In this document: positions 17,013-24,887 of the stretch, one piece after another
Position numbering within the stretch: position 1 is the stretch's first letter
Layout of the letters: every line of letters begins with the position of its first letter
Assembly: GCA_025210235.1 (NCBI GenBank)
Contig: JAOASG010000020.1
Span: forward strand, 18,404-82,403
Origin: Vallitalea sp.
GTDB lineage: Bacteria; Bacillota; Clostridia; Lachnospirales; Vallitaleaceae
Reading direction: 5' to 3'
Length of the DNA stretch: 64,000 nt
Notes under the pieces: model-generated
Told to the model about the DNA's origin: nothing
Seen by the model: the letters and a program-made list of their open reading frames with translations, nothing else
Database searches by the model: none
Translations under genes and position numbers: made by a program

Positions 17013-18005
17013 ATGAAAAAAGTAGCTATTATTTTTACAGGGGGAACCATCTCTATGATGGTTGATGAGAGATTAAAGGCAGCGATACCTGCTCTTTCGG
17101 ATGAAGAAATTATATCTAAAGTATCAGGAATTGAAAAAATGACAGATGTAGAAGTTATACATTTTGGTTCCTATCCAGGACCTCATATGTTACCTAGCAT
17201 GATGCTTGAATTATCAAAAGTTACTGAAGGATTATTAGATAGGGATGACATTGAAGGTGTGGTAATTACCCATGGTACTGATACTCTAGAGGAAACAGCT
17301 TATTTTCTAGACTTAGCTATTAATTCAGAAAAACCAGTTGTTGTTACTGGATCAATGAGGAATGGTTCTGAACTTGGATATGATGGGCCGGCTAATCTAT
17401 CGGCTTCTATATGTACTGTTTGCTCTAAAGCATCTAAGAATAAAGGTGTTTTAGTGGTTATGAATAATCAAGTAAATTCAGCAGCTGAAGTAACTAAAAC
17501 TCATACATTAAGTCTTGATACATTTCAAAGTATGGATTTTGGTCCTCTTGGAATTGTTGATTCAGATCAAGTTATTTATTATAGAGACAGAAAAGATGGA
17601 ATAAAAATAACAACTAATAAAATTGAAAATAAAGTTGGCCTTATTAAAGCAGTAGCTGGACTTGATTCAGAATTTATTAATTATTTAATTGATAATGGAT
17701 ACAAAGGTATAGTCATAGAGGCTTTAGGAAGAGGGAATGTACCTCCTGCTATGGTAGAAGGTATTTATAGAGCGATTGGGCTTGGTATTCCAGTAGTTAT
17801 AGTTTCAAGATGTGTTAAAGGTAGAGTTCTTGATTCTTATGGATATAAAGGTGGAGGAAAGGAACTAAGAGATATGGGAGTTATACTTGGGGATAATTTA
17901 TCAGGACAAAAGGCAAGGGTAAAATTAATGATTGTACTTGGAGTTACAAATAAGATAGAAGAAGTAAGGGAGATTTTTGAAAAAGATTTATATAAAAAAA
18001 TATAA
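17013..18005 (+). CDS. ansA: Asparaginase
   Basis: It hydrolyses L-asparagine to aspartate and ammonia. The two catalytic threonine motifs are present: TGGTIS at residues 9-14 and THGTDT at 86-91, with TGSMRNGSELGYDGPANL following. There is no signal peptide, so it is cytoplasmic. The length of 330 residues is normal. It starts 6 bases after the helicase stop with GGACGTGA as a weak ribosome site, so the two are probably cotranscribed, although no functional link is evident. Some clostridial relatives also act on glutamine; the substrate preference cannot be read from sequence. Confidence 0.92.
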   Translation: MKKVAIIFTGGTISMMVDERLKAAIPALSDEEIISKVSGIEKMTDVEVIHFGSYPGPHMLPSMMLELSKVTEGLLDRDDIEGVVITHGTDTLEETAYFLDLAINSEKPVVVTGSMRNGSELGYDGPANLSASICTVCSKASKNKGVLVVMNNQVNSAAEVTKTHTLSLDTFQSMDFGPLGIVDSDQVIYYRDRKDGIKITTNKIENKVGLIKAVAGLDSEFINYLIDNGYKGIVIEALGRGNVPPAMVEGIYRAIGLGIPVVIVSRCVKGRVLDSYGYKGGGKELRDMGVILGDNLSGQKARVKLMIVLGVTNKIEEVREIFEKDLYKKI

Positions 18006-18220
18006 ATTTAGGTTCTATTTTGACTGCGTGCAAAAACAAGCTGATTTGAAATAGTTTTTTTGTTTATAATTAAATAGTATAAAATGTAATAATTGTTTTT
18101 GTTGTTGAAAACTACTAATTAAAGTTGAGAAATTTCTTAATGTTTATGCAGACTTATTTTAATGTAAATGCTATAATTATTATTGTAAAACCCCCCAATA
18201 CAATATATATAAATAATAAA

Positions 18221-18336
18221 GTTTTTGCTACACCCCATAAGAACAAATACCTTCTCCTTAAATGAAAAAACAGCCGATCGGTAGGCTGTTTTTTTTGTGC
18301 TTATAGCGACATAGTCGCTTTTGTGGTGTAAAAAAC
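18221..18336. repeat. 116-bp nested inverted-repeat element in a 427-base gene-free stretch
   Basis: An outer stem (18221-18234 with 18325-18336, two-base bulge) encloses a side hairpin AGCGAC/GTCGCT (18305-18319), a middle stem ATAAGAACAAA/TTTGTGCTTAT (18237-18247 with 18294-18304, one mismatch) and an inner terminator hairpin. The remainder of 18006-18432 is AT-rich with no frame or further motif that I can support. The nested design resembles a folded RNA more than a plain terminator. Confidence 0.55.
18265..18296 (+). terminator. Terminator downstream of ansA
   Basis: AAAAAACAGCC pairs with GGCTGTTTTTT around GATCGGTA. A-run and T-run flanks make it potentially bidirectional. It is the innermost stem of the larger nested element. 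Confidence 0.7.
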
Positions 18337-18432
18337 TATTAAATTATGGGAATAATCTTAAATATATTTTATGATATATTCTTATTGTATATCCTATATT
18401 AATTAGGAATATAGTGTATTGAGGTGATAGTT

Positions 18433-18660
18433 ATGAGAACTTGCTATAGAAGTTGTCTGTGTAAAAGAAATATAATTATAAAGTTAATATTAAATGCTAA
18501 TAATAAAAAAGTAATTGAAGTTGGCAATGATAGAAAAAATAATGTAGTAATTTATATTAATACAGACGTTTATTCGTCTAAAAGTGAAGCATTTACTAGA
18601 TATAATAATAGAATTAATCATTTATACAATTGGGGATATGATATTGTAAAAGATAAGTAA
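18433..18660 (+). CDS. Small protein of unknown function
   Basis: I do not recognise this 75-residue protein. ATG 18433 is preceded by GAGGTGA at good spacing; GTG 18424 sits inside that site. The N-terminus is Cys- and Arg-rich (MRTCYRSCLCKR), followed by a short hydrophobic stretch and a charged, Asn/Tyr-rich C-terminus (SEAFTRYNNRINHLYNWGY). The Cys-x-x-x-Cys-x-Cys start could bind metal. It ends 48 bases before the GH13 gene, in the same direction. The good ribosome site supports a real gene, but no homology can be claimed. Confidence 0.5.
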   Translation: MRTCYRSCLCKRNIIIKLILNANNKKVIEVGNDRKNNVVIYINTDVYSSKSEAFTRYNNRINHLYNWGYDIVKDK

Positions 18661-18708
18661 CTCAAGTAATTAAAACTAAATTCAACTATTAGGAGGCATC
18701 TATATAAA

Positions 18709-20820
18709 ATGAAGCTACATAAAAGACTAAAAGAGTTAACTTTTACACAAAAACTATTATTATATGCAGAAAAGAACAAGCCAATTCTTGATGAAAGAGC
18801 ACTTTTTAGTGATGGCACATCTGAATATAGAATTCCTTCTGAGCCAGATATTAATGAACTCATTAAAGTTAGACTTAGAACAAAAAAAGATAATATAGAT
18901 AATGCCTTTGTGATTTATAATGAAAATAGAATAAAGATGATAAAAGAAAAAGCAGATGAATTATTTGATTATTATTGTGGTGATATACAACTTTCAAATG
19001 AAATAGTTGAGTATTGTTTTGAAATAAACATAGGCAAGTTTAAATGTTATTATAATAAAAAAGGTGTTAGTCGTGAACCTAATTCCTATTTTAATTATAA
19101 AATTTCTCCAGGTTTTAAAACCCCAGATTGGGCAAAAGGAGCTATATTTTACCAAATATTCGTGGATCGTTTTTATAATGGGGATAAGACAAATGATGTT
19201 GTGGATAGGGAATATATGTACGTAGGGAAATTGACAAGAAATATAAAAAATTGGGAAGAATATCCAGATCCTGATAGTGTAAGGGATTTTTATGGGGGAG
19301 ATATTCAAGGGATTATAGATAAATTAGATTATTTAAAAGAGCTAGGTATTGATGCAATTTATCTAAATCCAATATTTGTATCACCGTCAAATCATAAATA
19401 CGATTCTCAAGATTATGATTATGTAGATCCTCATTTTGGTGTTATACTAAATGACGGCGGGGAAGTACTTAGTGAAGATAATCCTTATAATGAATATGCT
19501 ACTAAATATATTATGAGAGCTACTAATAAAGAGAATTTAGAGCAAAGTAATAAATTATTACAAAAGTTGATTAATGAAGTGCATTCACGTGATATGAAGA
19601 TTATATTAGATGGTGTTTTTAATCACTGTGGTTCTTTTAACAAATGGTTAGATAGAGAAAAATTATACAAAAATCAAGATTCATACGATATAGGTGCATA
19701 TGAATCGGTAGATAGTCCCTATAAGGATTTTTTTCATTTTCATTGTGATAATAGTTGGCCTGATAATCCTAATTATGATGGTTGGTGGGGTTATGAGACG
19801 CTACCTAAACTTAATTATGAAGGATCTAAAGAGTTATATAACTATATAATGGAGATTGCTAAAAAATGGGTAAGTTTACCTTATAATGCTGATGGATGGA
19901 GATTAGATGTAGCCGCTGACTTAGGATATTCAAAGGAATTTAATCATAAATTTTGGAGAGATTTTAGGAAATGTGTAAAATCAGTAAATAACCATGCTTT
20001 AATATTAGCAGAGCATTATGATAATTCAAGAGACTGGCTTATGGGTGACCAGTGGGATACTATTATGAATTATGATGCATTTATGGAACCTGTAACATGG
20101 TTTTTGACAGGACTTGAAAAACATAGTGATGAGTATAGAGCTGAACTTTTAGGAAATTATCACGCTTTTTTTGATGCTATGACTCATAATATGCAAAGTT
20201 TTTTTATTGGATCAAGTTTAACTGCAATGAATCAATTATCGAATCATGATCATTCCAGATTTTTAACTAGAACTAATAAGATGGTAGGAAGAACTAATAA
20301 TCTTGGACCTGAAAAAGCTAATGAAGGTATTAATAAAGGTATAATGAGAGAGGCTGTTGTAATACAGATGACTTGGCCTGGAGCGCCAACTCTTTATTAT
20401 GGTGATGAAGCTGGAGTTTGTGGCTGGACTGATCCAGATAATAGAAGGACTTATCCTTGGGGTAAAGAGGACATGGAATTGCTACAATTTCATAAAGAAA
20501 TAATAAAAATTCACAAAAAATATTCTGCCTTAAAAACAGGATCACTAAAGTATTTACATGGTGAGTGGGGCATTATTAGTTATGGTAGATTCGATGATAA
20601 AGGGAAACTAGTCATTTTAATTAATAATAATCAAGAATCAAAATATATTGATGTACCTGTATGGGAATTAGGGGTAACAGATTCTGATACTATGGAAAGA
20701 ATTATGATTACAACAGAAAGAAAATATTCGACTAAGAGAAAAAAATATTGTGTGGAGAATGGGAAGATAAGGTTGAGATTACCAAAATTTAGTTCTATAA
20801 TATTGGCTGGGGAAGTATAA
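18709..20820 (+). CDS. Cytoplasmic GH13 alpha-glycosidase (neopullulanase/cyclomaltodextrinase type)
   Basis: This is an alpha-amylase-superfamily enzyme expected to cleave maltodextrins or cyclodextrins inside the cell, as no signal peptide is present. An N-terminal domain of about 130 residues resembles CBM34, which marks the neopullulanase subfamily. The barrel starts at IFYQIFVDRFYNGD. Catalytic motifs are DGVFNH (301-306), DGWRLDVA with nucleophile Asp400, LAEH with acid/base Glu435, and SNHDHSR with Asp514. The length of 703 residues is on the long side. The ribosome site is AGGAGG about 9 bases upstream. It is unlinked to the ABC importers further down. Confidence 0.9.
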   Translation: MKLHKRLKELTFTQKLLLYAEKNKPILDERALFSDGTSEYRIPSEPDINELIKVRLRTKKDNIDNAFVIYNENRIKMIKEKADELFDYYCGDIQLSNEIVEYCFEINIGKFKCYYNKKGVSREPNSYFNYKISPGFKTPDWAKGAIFYQIFVDRFYNGDKTNDVVDREYMYVGKLTRNIKNWEEYPDPDSVRDFYGGDIQGIIDKLDYLKELGIDAIYLNPIFVSPSNHKYDSQDYDYVDPHFGVILNDGGEVLSEDNPYNEYATKYIMRATNKENLEQSNKLLQKLINEVHSRDMKIILDGVFNHCGSFNKWLDREKLYKNQDSYDIGAYESVDSPYKDFFHFHCDNSWPDNPNYDGWWGYETLPKLNYEGSKELYNYIMEIAKKWVSLPYNADGWRLDVAADLGYSKEFNHKFWRDFRKCVKSVNNHALILAEHYDNSRDWLMGDQWDTIMNYDAFMEPVTWFLTGLEKHSDEYRAELLGNYHAFFDAMTHNMQSFFIGSSLTAMNQLSNHDHSRFLTRTNKMVGRTNNLGPEKANEGINKGIMREAVVIQMTWPGAPTLYYGDEAGVCGWTDPDNRRTYPWGKEDMELLQFHKEIIKIHKKYSALKTGSLKYLHGEWGIISYGRFDDKGKLVILINNNQESKYIDVPVWELGVTDSDTMERIMITTERKYSTKRKKYCVENGKIRLRLPKFSSIILAGEV

Positions 20821-20858
20821 TTATTTTACTCTCCCAGCTAAAAAAATTTATATTTTAC

Positions 20859-20887
20859 TTAACAGTTTTTGGTTTTAGTGGTATAAT
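20859..20887 (+). promoter_or_regulatory. Promoter of tRNA-Ser
   Basis: TTAACA (20859-20864), 17-base spacer and TATAAT (20882-20887), 17 bases before the mature tRNA. The GH13 stop codon lies just upstream within an imperfect hairpin. Confidence 0.65.
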
Positions 20888-20904
20888 ATACTAATGTTAT
20901 TTTT

Positions 20905-20993
20905 GGAGAGATGTCCGAGTGGCTTAAGGTGGTGGTCTCGAAAACCATTGTACGGCGAAAACCGTACCGAGGGTTCAAATCCCTCTCTCTCCG
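20905..20993 (+). tRNA. tRNA-Ser (anticodon CGA)
   Basis: An 89-nt class II tRNA. The acceptor stem GGAGAGA pairs with TCTCTCC, the discriminator is G20993, and the anticodon loop is in GGTCTCGAAAACC with anticodon CGA. A long variable arm (TACGGCGAAAACCGTA) and the TTCAAAT T-loop identify the serine type. The CCA end is not encoded (the next bases are CTC), so it must be added by the nucleotidyltransferase. Confidence 0.96.
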
Positions 20994-21126
20994 CTCTTTA
21001 TCAATTTTTCTTTTTTCATCTTTGTTTATAAAGCTCATATTACCACCTCATAAATATTTTTACCTAATACTATATGATTAAATATATTCGGATTAAATCA
21101 ATTGCGATAAAGATATTGTACCACAA

Positions 21127-21283
21127 TTTCACAAAGGGTATTATGGTTTTGTGCAAATTTTCTCACAAAAAAACATTGTGAAACTAGACTCTCTTCTATT
21201 CAAGCGTAATTCCTCGGATTCAAGGTACTCTTTGTTGTAGAACCAGTTACTCTTTGCTTCTGCTTCACGTCAATGCACTGGTT
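21127..21283 (+). other. Structured part of the long helD leader region
   Basis: The 592-base gap between tRNA-Ser and helD is not empty. TTTCACAA (21127-21134) pairs with TTGTGAAA (21176-21183) around an inner TTTTGTG/CACAAAA stem. AACCAGT (21241-21247) pairs with ACTGGTT (21277-21283). Between them lies a locally GC-richer stretch without an open frame. A terminator follows at 21366. Whether these are transcribed as one leader is not visible. Confidence 0.45.
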
Positions 21284-21365
21284 AGCTCAATGAATTGGAT
21301 TGTAATTAATACAAAGAATTCAACTAACAAATACTCGGAACTTAATAAAAAATTGAAATAAAATA

Positions 21366-21406
21366 AAGCCAAGACAATATAAAAACATATTGTACAGGGC
21401 TTTTTT
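21366..21406 (+). terminator. Intrinsic terminator about 180 bases upstream of helD
   Basis: AAGCC pairs with GGCTT and CAATAT with ATATTG inside it, followed by TTTTTT (21401-21406). No gene lies directly upstream in this orientation except the tRNA, about 370 bases before. It could end read-through from the tRNA or act as an attenuator for helD. Confidence 0.65.
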
Positions 21407-21585
21407 ATTAATACGTAAATGTAATGTACTTCAATATAGTACAATTCATAACTAATCCAATTAGTAAAATTAGGTAATCTTGCATTCAATAGTTTACCAT
21501 AAATCAAATTATAAGTCTAGTAATTTTTTTTGTTTTCGATAAAATAGAGATACATTCGAATGGAAAAAATATGGAGGTAAAAGAT

Positions 21586-23796
21586 ATGGAAGCTAAAATG
21601 CATAAAGACTACAAGGAAGAAAAGGAAAAACTAGAAAATGTCAAAAAAATAATTGTAGAAGAAATAGAATTGCTAAGTAATAAAAGCTATGCCAACTTAA
21701 ATGAGGATGTTATTCCAGATATGATACATATGGATAACCAGAGAATGAAAAAGCTTAATATTACTACTCATAATCCCTATTTCGGAAGGATTGATTTTAG
21801 AGAAAATAATCAAGAGAAAATAGAAAAGATTTATATAGGAAAAGTATCGATTATGGATTATGAAAGTGAGAATGATGGCGTTATGATTATAACAGATTGG
21901 AGAGCGCCTATCTCTACATTGTATTATGACGGGAATCTTGGAAATGTGGATTATCATTGTCCAGCAGGTATCATTGATGGCGAGTTATTAATAAAAAGAA
22001 ACTATAAAATCCACAATGGATATCTAGAAAAAATAACAGATGTTGATGTATCAGCAATCGATGAAATGCTTTTAGAAGCATTAGAGGATAAGAAGGATAC
22101 AAAATTAAAAGATATAGTATCGACAATTCAAGCAGAACAAAATGAAATTATTCGAGCGGATTTAATGAAATCCCTTATTATACAAGGGGTTGCGGGAAGT
22201 GGAAAGACAACCATTGCACTACATCGAATTGCCTATTTAATCTATACGTATAAACATAGATATAAAGCACATGATTTTATGATCATTGCACCCAACAAAC
22301 TATTTTTACAATATATAGAAGATATGCTTCCGGAGCTAGGTGTTGAGGATGTTGAACAAACCACTATGGAAATTCTAACAAAAAATATAGTTCCAGAACC
22401 TTTTGATATCCGTGAAAATGATGATAAATTAAAGAGAATGATTAACAATAACAGTAATCATGAATTGTTAAAGTCCTTAAGAACCATATCCAAAATAAAA
22501 ACAAATCTAATGTATAAAGAAATGCTAAATCAATATGTTAATGGAATTATTACAGAAATACTTCCTACAGATGATTTTATTTTTGAGGGTGTTCAGTTAA
22601 TAGAAGCAAGCCAATTAGCTGAAATGTTTTATGAGAACCATAAAAGATATTCTGTGTTAAAAAGCATAAAGCTAATTAAAAGGTTAATGACTTCCAGGTT
22701 CGAAAATAATAAAAGTGATATAGAAGACAATATCTATGACATGATAAATATGAAGCAGATGAATCTTCAAAAGAATGAAATAAATAGGTTTGATTACAAT
22801 GAAGAAGTGAAAAAAAATCATTTGGAGCAGCAGCTACGAGTGAAAAATATGAAGAAGAATTTTACAAAACAGATGAATGTGTATCTGAGAGAGCCTAAAA
22901 AATCAATACTCAACTATTACGCACAATTTTTAATGGAAGAAAAATTAATCAAAAAGCTTATAGAAGATGAAGAGTCTCTAATGGATTCATTTCGAGAAAT
23001 GTCCAATAATATTCGAAAGAAGAAGATAGTGGAAATAGAGGATTTGCCGGCTCTCATGTATTTGCAACATCGATTAAAAGGTGTTCAGGATATAACCAAT
23101 ATTCAACACGTTGTAATTGATGAAGGGCAAGATTTTGGTGTTTTTCAATTCTATGTATTAAAGGCTATCATGAAAGAAGCTACGTTCACAATACTTGGTG
23201 ATATTGCTCAAGGTATTAATTATCATCGAGGAACTACTAATTGGAAACATGTGCAACATCAAGTATTCCAAGGTCAATGCCAGATAAAAAATTTACAGCA
23301 GAGTTATCGTACTACAGTAGAGATTATGAACGCTGCAAATCAAGTAATTAAAAAAGTAGATGATGAAAATATTATTCCAGCATATCCAGTGCTCAGACAT
23401 GGATTAGAGGTTGAAAAAGTTAAAAAAAATAGTTACAAAGAAATAGTGGATTGTATTGTCCTAGAAATGAATAAATGGGTCAAAGAGCATAATTCTATCG
23501 CAATCATATGTAAAAATAATCAACAGTGTGAAAATATTTATCGTCAAATAACCAATAATGGAATCCATGTTCAATGGTTAAAGGATAGAGATTCTAAGTA
23601 CAGTCATCAGATAGTATTGTTACCCTCTTACCTAGCAAAAGGATTAGAATTCGATTGTGTTATCATTCCAGATGCAGGAGAAAATCATTATAAGATGAAT
23701 AAATTAGATGGAATGTTGTTATATGTATGTATGACAAGAGCTTTACACGAGTTAAGAATATTTTATGTAAAAGACTGTAGTGACTTATTAACGTAG
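21586..23796 (+). CDS. helD: RNA polymerase recycling helicase HelD
   Basis: HelD is an SF1-type ATPase that pries RNA polymerase open and removes stalled complexes. The start is ATG 21586, 8 bases after GGAGG; the ATG at 21571 overlaps that site and is too early. An N-terminal coiled coil (residues 5-35, secondary-channel arm) is followed by the HelD signature PYFGRIDF and IGKVSI, then ITDWRAPIS near 103-110. Walker A GVAGSGKTT is at 201-209. Later motifs are VIDEGQDFG, GDIAQGIN, LQQSYRTT and KGLEFDCVIIPD with CMTRALHEL. The length is 736 residues. Its leader is structured and holds a terminator. Confidence 0.93.
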   Translation: MEAKMHKDYKEEKEKLENVKKIIVEEIELLSNKSYANLNEDVIPDMIHMDNQRMKKLNITTHNPYFGRIDFRENNQEKIEKIYIGKVSIMDYESENDGVMIITDWRAPISTLYYDGNLGNVDYHCPAGIIDGELLIKRNYKIHNGYLEKITDVDVSAIDEMLLEALEDKKDTKLKDIVSTIQAEQNEIIRADLMKSLIIQGVAGSGKTTIALHRIAYLIYTYKHRYKAHDFMIIAPNKLFLQYIEDMLPELGVEDVEQTTMEILTKNIVPEPFDIRENDDKLKRMINNNSNHELLKSLRTISKIKTNLMYKEMLNQYVNGIITEILPTDDFIFEGVQLIEASQLAEMFYENHKRYSVLKSIKLIKRLMTSRFENNKSDIEDNIYDMINMKQMNLQKNEINRFDYNEEVKKNHLEQQLRVKNMKKNFTKQMNVYLREPKKSILNYYAQFLMEEKLIKKLIEDEESLMDSFREMSNNIRKKKIVEIEDLPALMYLQHRLKGVQDITNIQHVVIDEGQDFGVFQFYVLKAIMKEATFTILGDIAQGINYHRGTTNWKHVQHQVFQGQCQIKNLQQSYRTTVEIMNAANQVIKKVDDENIIPAYPVLRHGLEVEKVKKNSYKEIVDCIVLEMNKWVKEHNSIAIICKNNQQCENIYRQITNNGIHVQWLKDRDSKYSHQIVLLPSYLAKGLEFDCVIIPDAGENHYKMNKLDGMLLYVCMTRALHELRIFYVKDCSDLLT

Positions 23797-23803
23797 GTTA
23801 GTA

Positions 23804-23832
23804 GAAGGACTGCAGAAATTACAGTCCTTTAT
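23804..23832 (+). terminator. Terminator of helD
   Basis: AAGGACTG (23805-23812) pairs with CAGTCCTT (23822-23829), followed by TATT. Probably also serves the convergent peptide gene. Confidence 0.6.
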
Positions 23833-23839
23833 TACTTAT

Positions 23840-24013
23840 TTACTCACATTCAATGAAATTTTCTGTATTATCAGGATAAATTACTTCACTGTCATCGCCA
23901 TAGAGTCCCCCATGGTCGATTATTTGTTCCTTATTGGATAGACTGGTGGCTCCAACTATAGTTCCAGTTACTATAACTCCTAAACTTAAAATTACAACAA
24001 CCTTTTTAATCAT
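23840..24013 (-). CDS. Small exported peptide precursor of unknown function
   Basis: This is a 57-residue protein with a clear export signal: MIKKVVVILSLGVIVTGT, then IVGATSLS, followed by an acidic tail rich in Asp, Glu, Gly and Asn that ends in a Cys-Glu pair (IECE). ATG 24013 has AAGGG about 10 bases upstream; the frame stays open further but without a ribosome site. The layout (short signal plus small acidic C-terminal part) is that of secreted signalling or regulator-inhibiting peptides such as Phr-type precursors, but no Rap-type partner gene lies beside it. Function is not inferred beyond export. Confidence 0.5.
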   Translation of the reverse strand: MIKKVVVILSLGVIVTGTIVGATSLSNKEQIIDHGGLYGDDSEVIYPDNTENFIECE

Positions 24014-24234
24014 TTTATCATTTCCCTTCTCGTATGCATGAGTTATTCTGCTTGTTTTTTTGGTATATTTATTTGACGTAATATGAAGAAAAGAAGTTCC
24101 GGGTTTATAAAAAGATTTGAACATAATAATGGATGGCAAATATCATTACTTGCCACCTTTCTAAAAATAACTTTCTAGGAACTCACTATATATTTATATA
24201 TTAGAAATATGTGGTAGGGAGCTGATTGGCATGT

Positions 24235-24801
24235 TTATGCTTCATCAGCTTCAGCATCTGCTTTAGTTTGATGAACTGTACCACGAGGATGCTCTGGTGG
24301 TGCATAGATAGCGTACAATTTAAGTGGAATATCTCCAGTATTAACTATATTATGCCATGTTCCAGCAGGTATCATAACTGCAAAGTCATCAAAGACTTCT
24401 TCTTGGAAAAATAACTTATCTTTACTATCACCCATTTTAACAAGTCCTTGGCCTTCTTCTATACGTATGAATTGATCGCCTGTAGGATGAACTTCTAAAC
24501 CTATGTCATCACCAACATCGATGCTCATTAAGGTAACCTGTAGATTTTCACCTGTCCATATAGCGCTACGAAAAGTATTGTTTTCCCTAGTAGCTTCATC
24601 AATATCAATTACATAGGGCTCTGGTCCGTAATCCATAAATTTGGTAAAGGGTCGTCTTCTAATTTCAGAGTTATACATTTGTTTATTAACCCAATAAGGA
24701 GATGGATATGGTTCGTAGACGTTATATATATCTGGTGGATTGTACATATCATCCCAGTAAGGAGCTGAATATGGGTCATAAATTCTTTTTATAATACTCA
24801 T
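24235..24801 (-). CDS. Cupin-domain protein with Tyr/Pro-rich N-terminus
   Basis: This 188-residue protein has a single cupin barrel at about residues 75-170. Motif 1 is GLEVHPTGDQFIRIEEG, with one of the usual two histidines, and motif 2 is PAGTWHNIVNTG. The N-terminal 40 residues hold two copies of Y-[DE]-P-Y-x-x-P-Y-W (residues 8-16 and 29-37). Related clostridial cupins are annotated only as cupin proteins; a metal-dependent isomerase or a spore-surface role are both possible. The AAAAAGGA ribosome site touches the ATG. A 221-base gap with no other feature separates it from the peptide gene. Confidence 0.8.
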   Translation of the reverse strand: MSIIKRIYDPYSAPYWDDMYNPPDIYNVYEPYPSPYWVNKQMYNSEIRRRPFTKFMDYGPEPYVIDIDEATRENNTFRSAIWTGENLQVTLMSIDVGDDIGLEVHPTGDQFIRIEEGQGLVKMGDSKDKLFFQEEVFDDFAVMIPAGTWHNIVNTGDIPLKLYAIYAPPEHPRGTVHQTKADAEADEA

Positions 24802-24887
24802 TCCTTTTTCTACTTTACAATATCATATGATTTATGTTTAACAAAAGTGAAAGAATATCATTTGTATTATGTTACTGTACATTATGC

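Noticed and set aside
20804..20840. Hairpin overlapping the GH13 stop codon as a terminator
   Set aside because: Stem of about 12 pairs but followed by an A run, not a T run, on the coding strand; kept out of the feature list.
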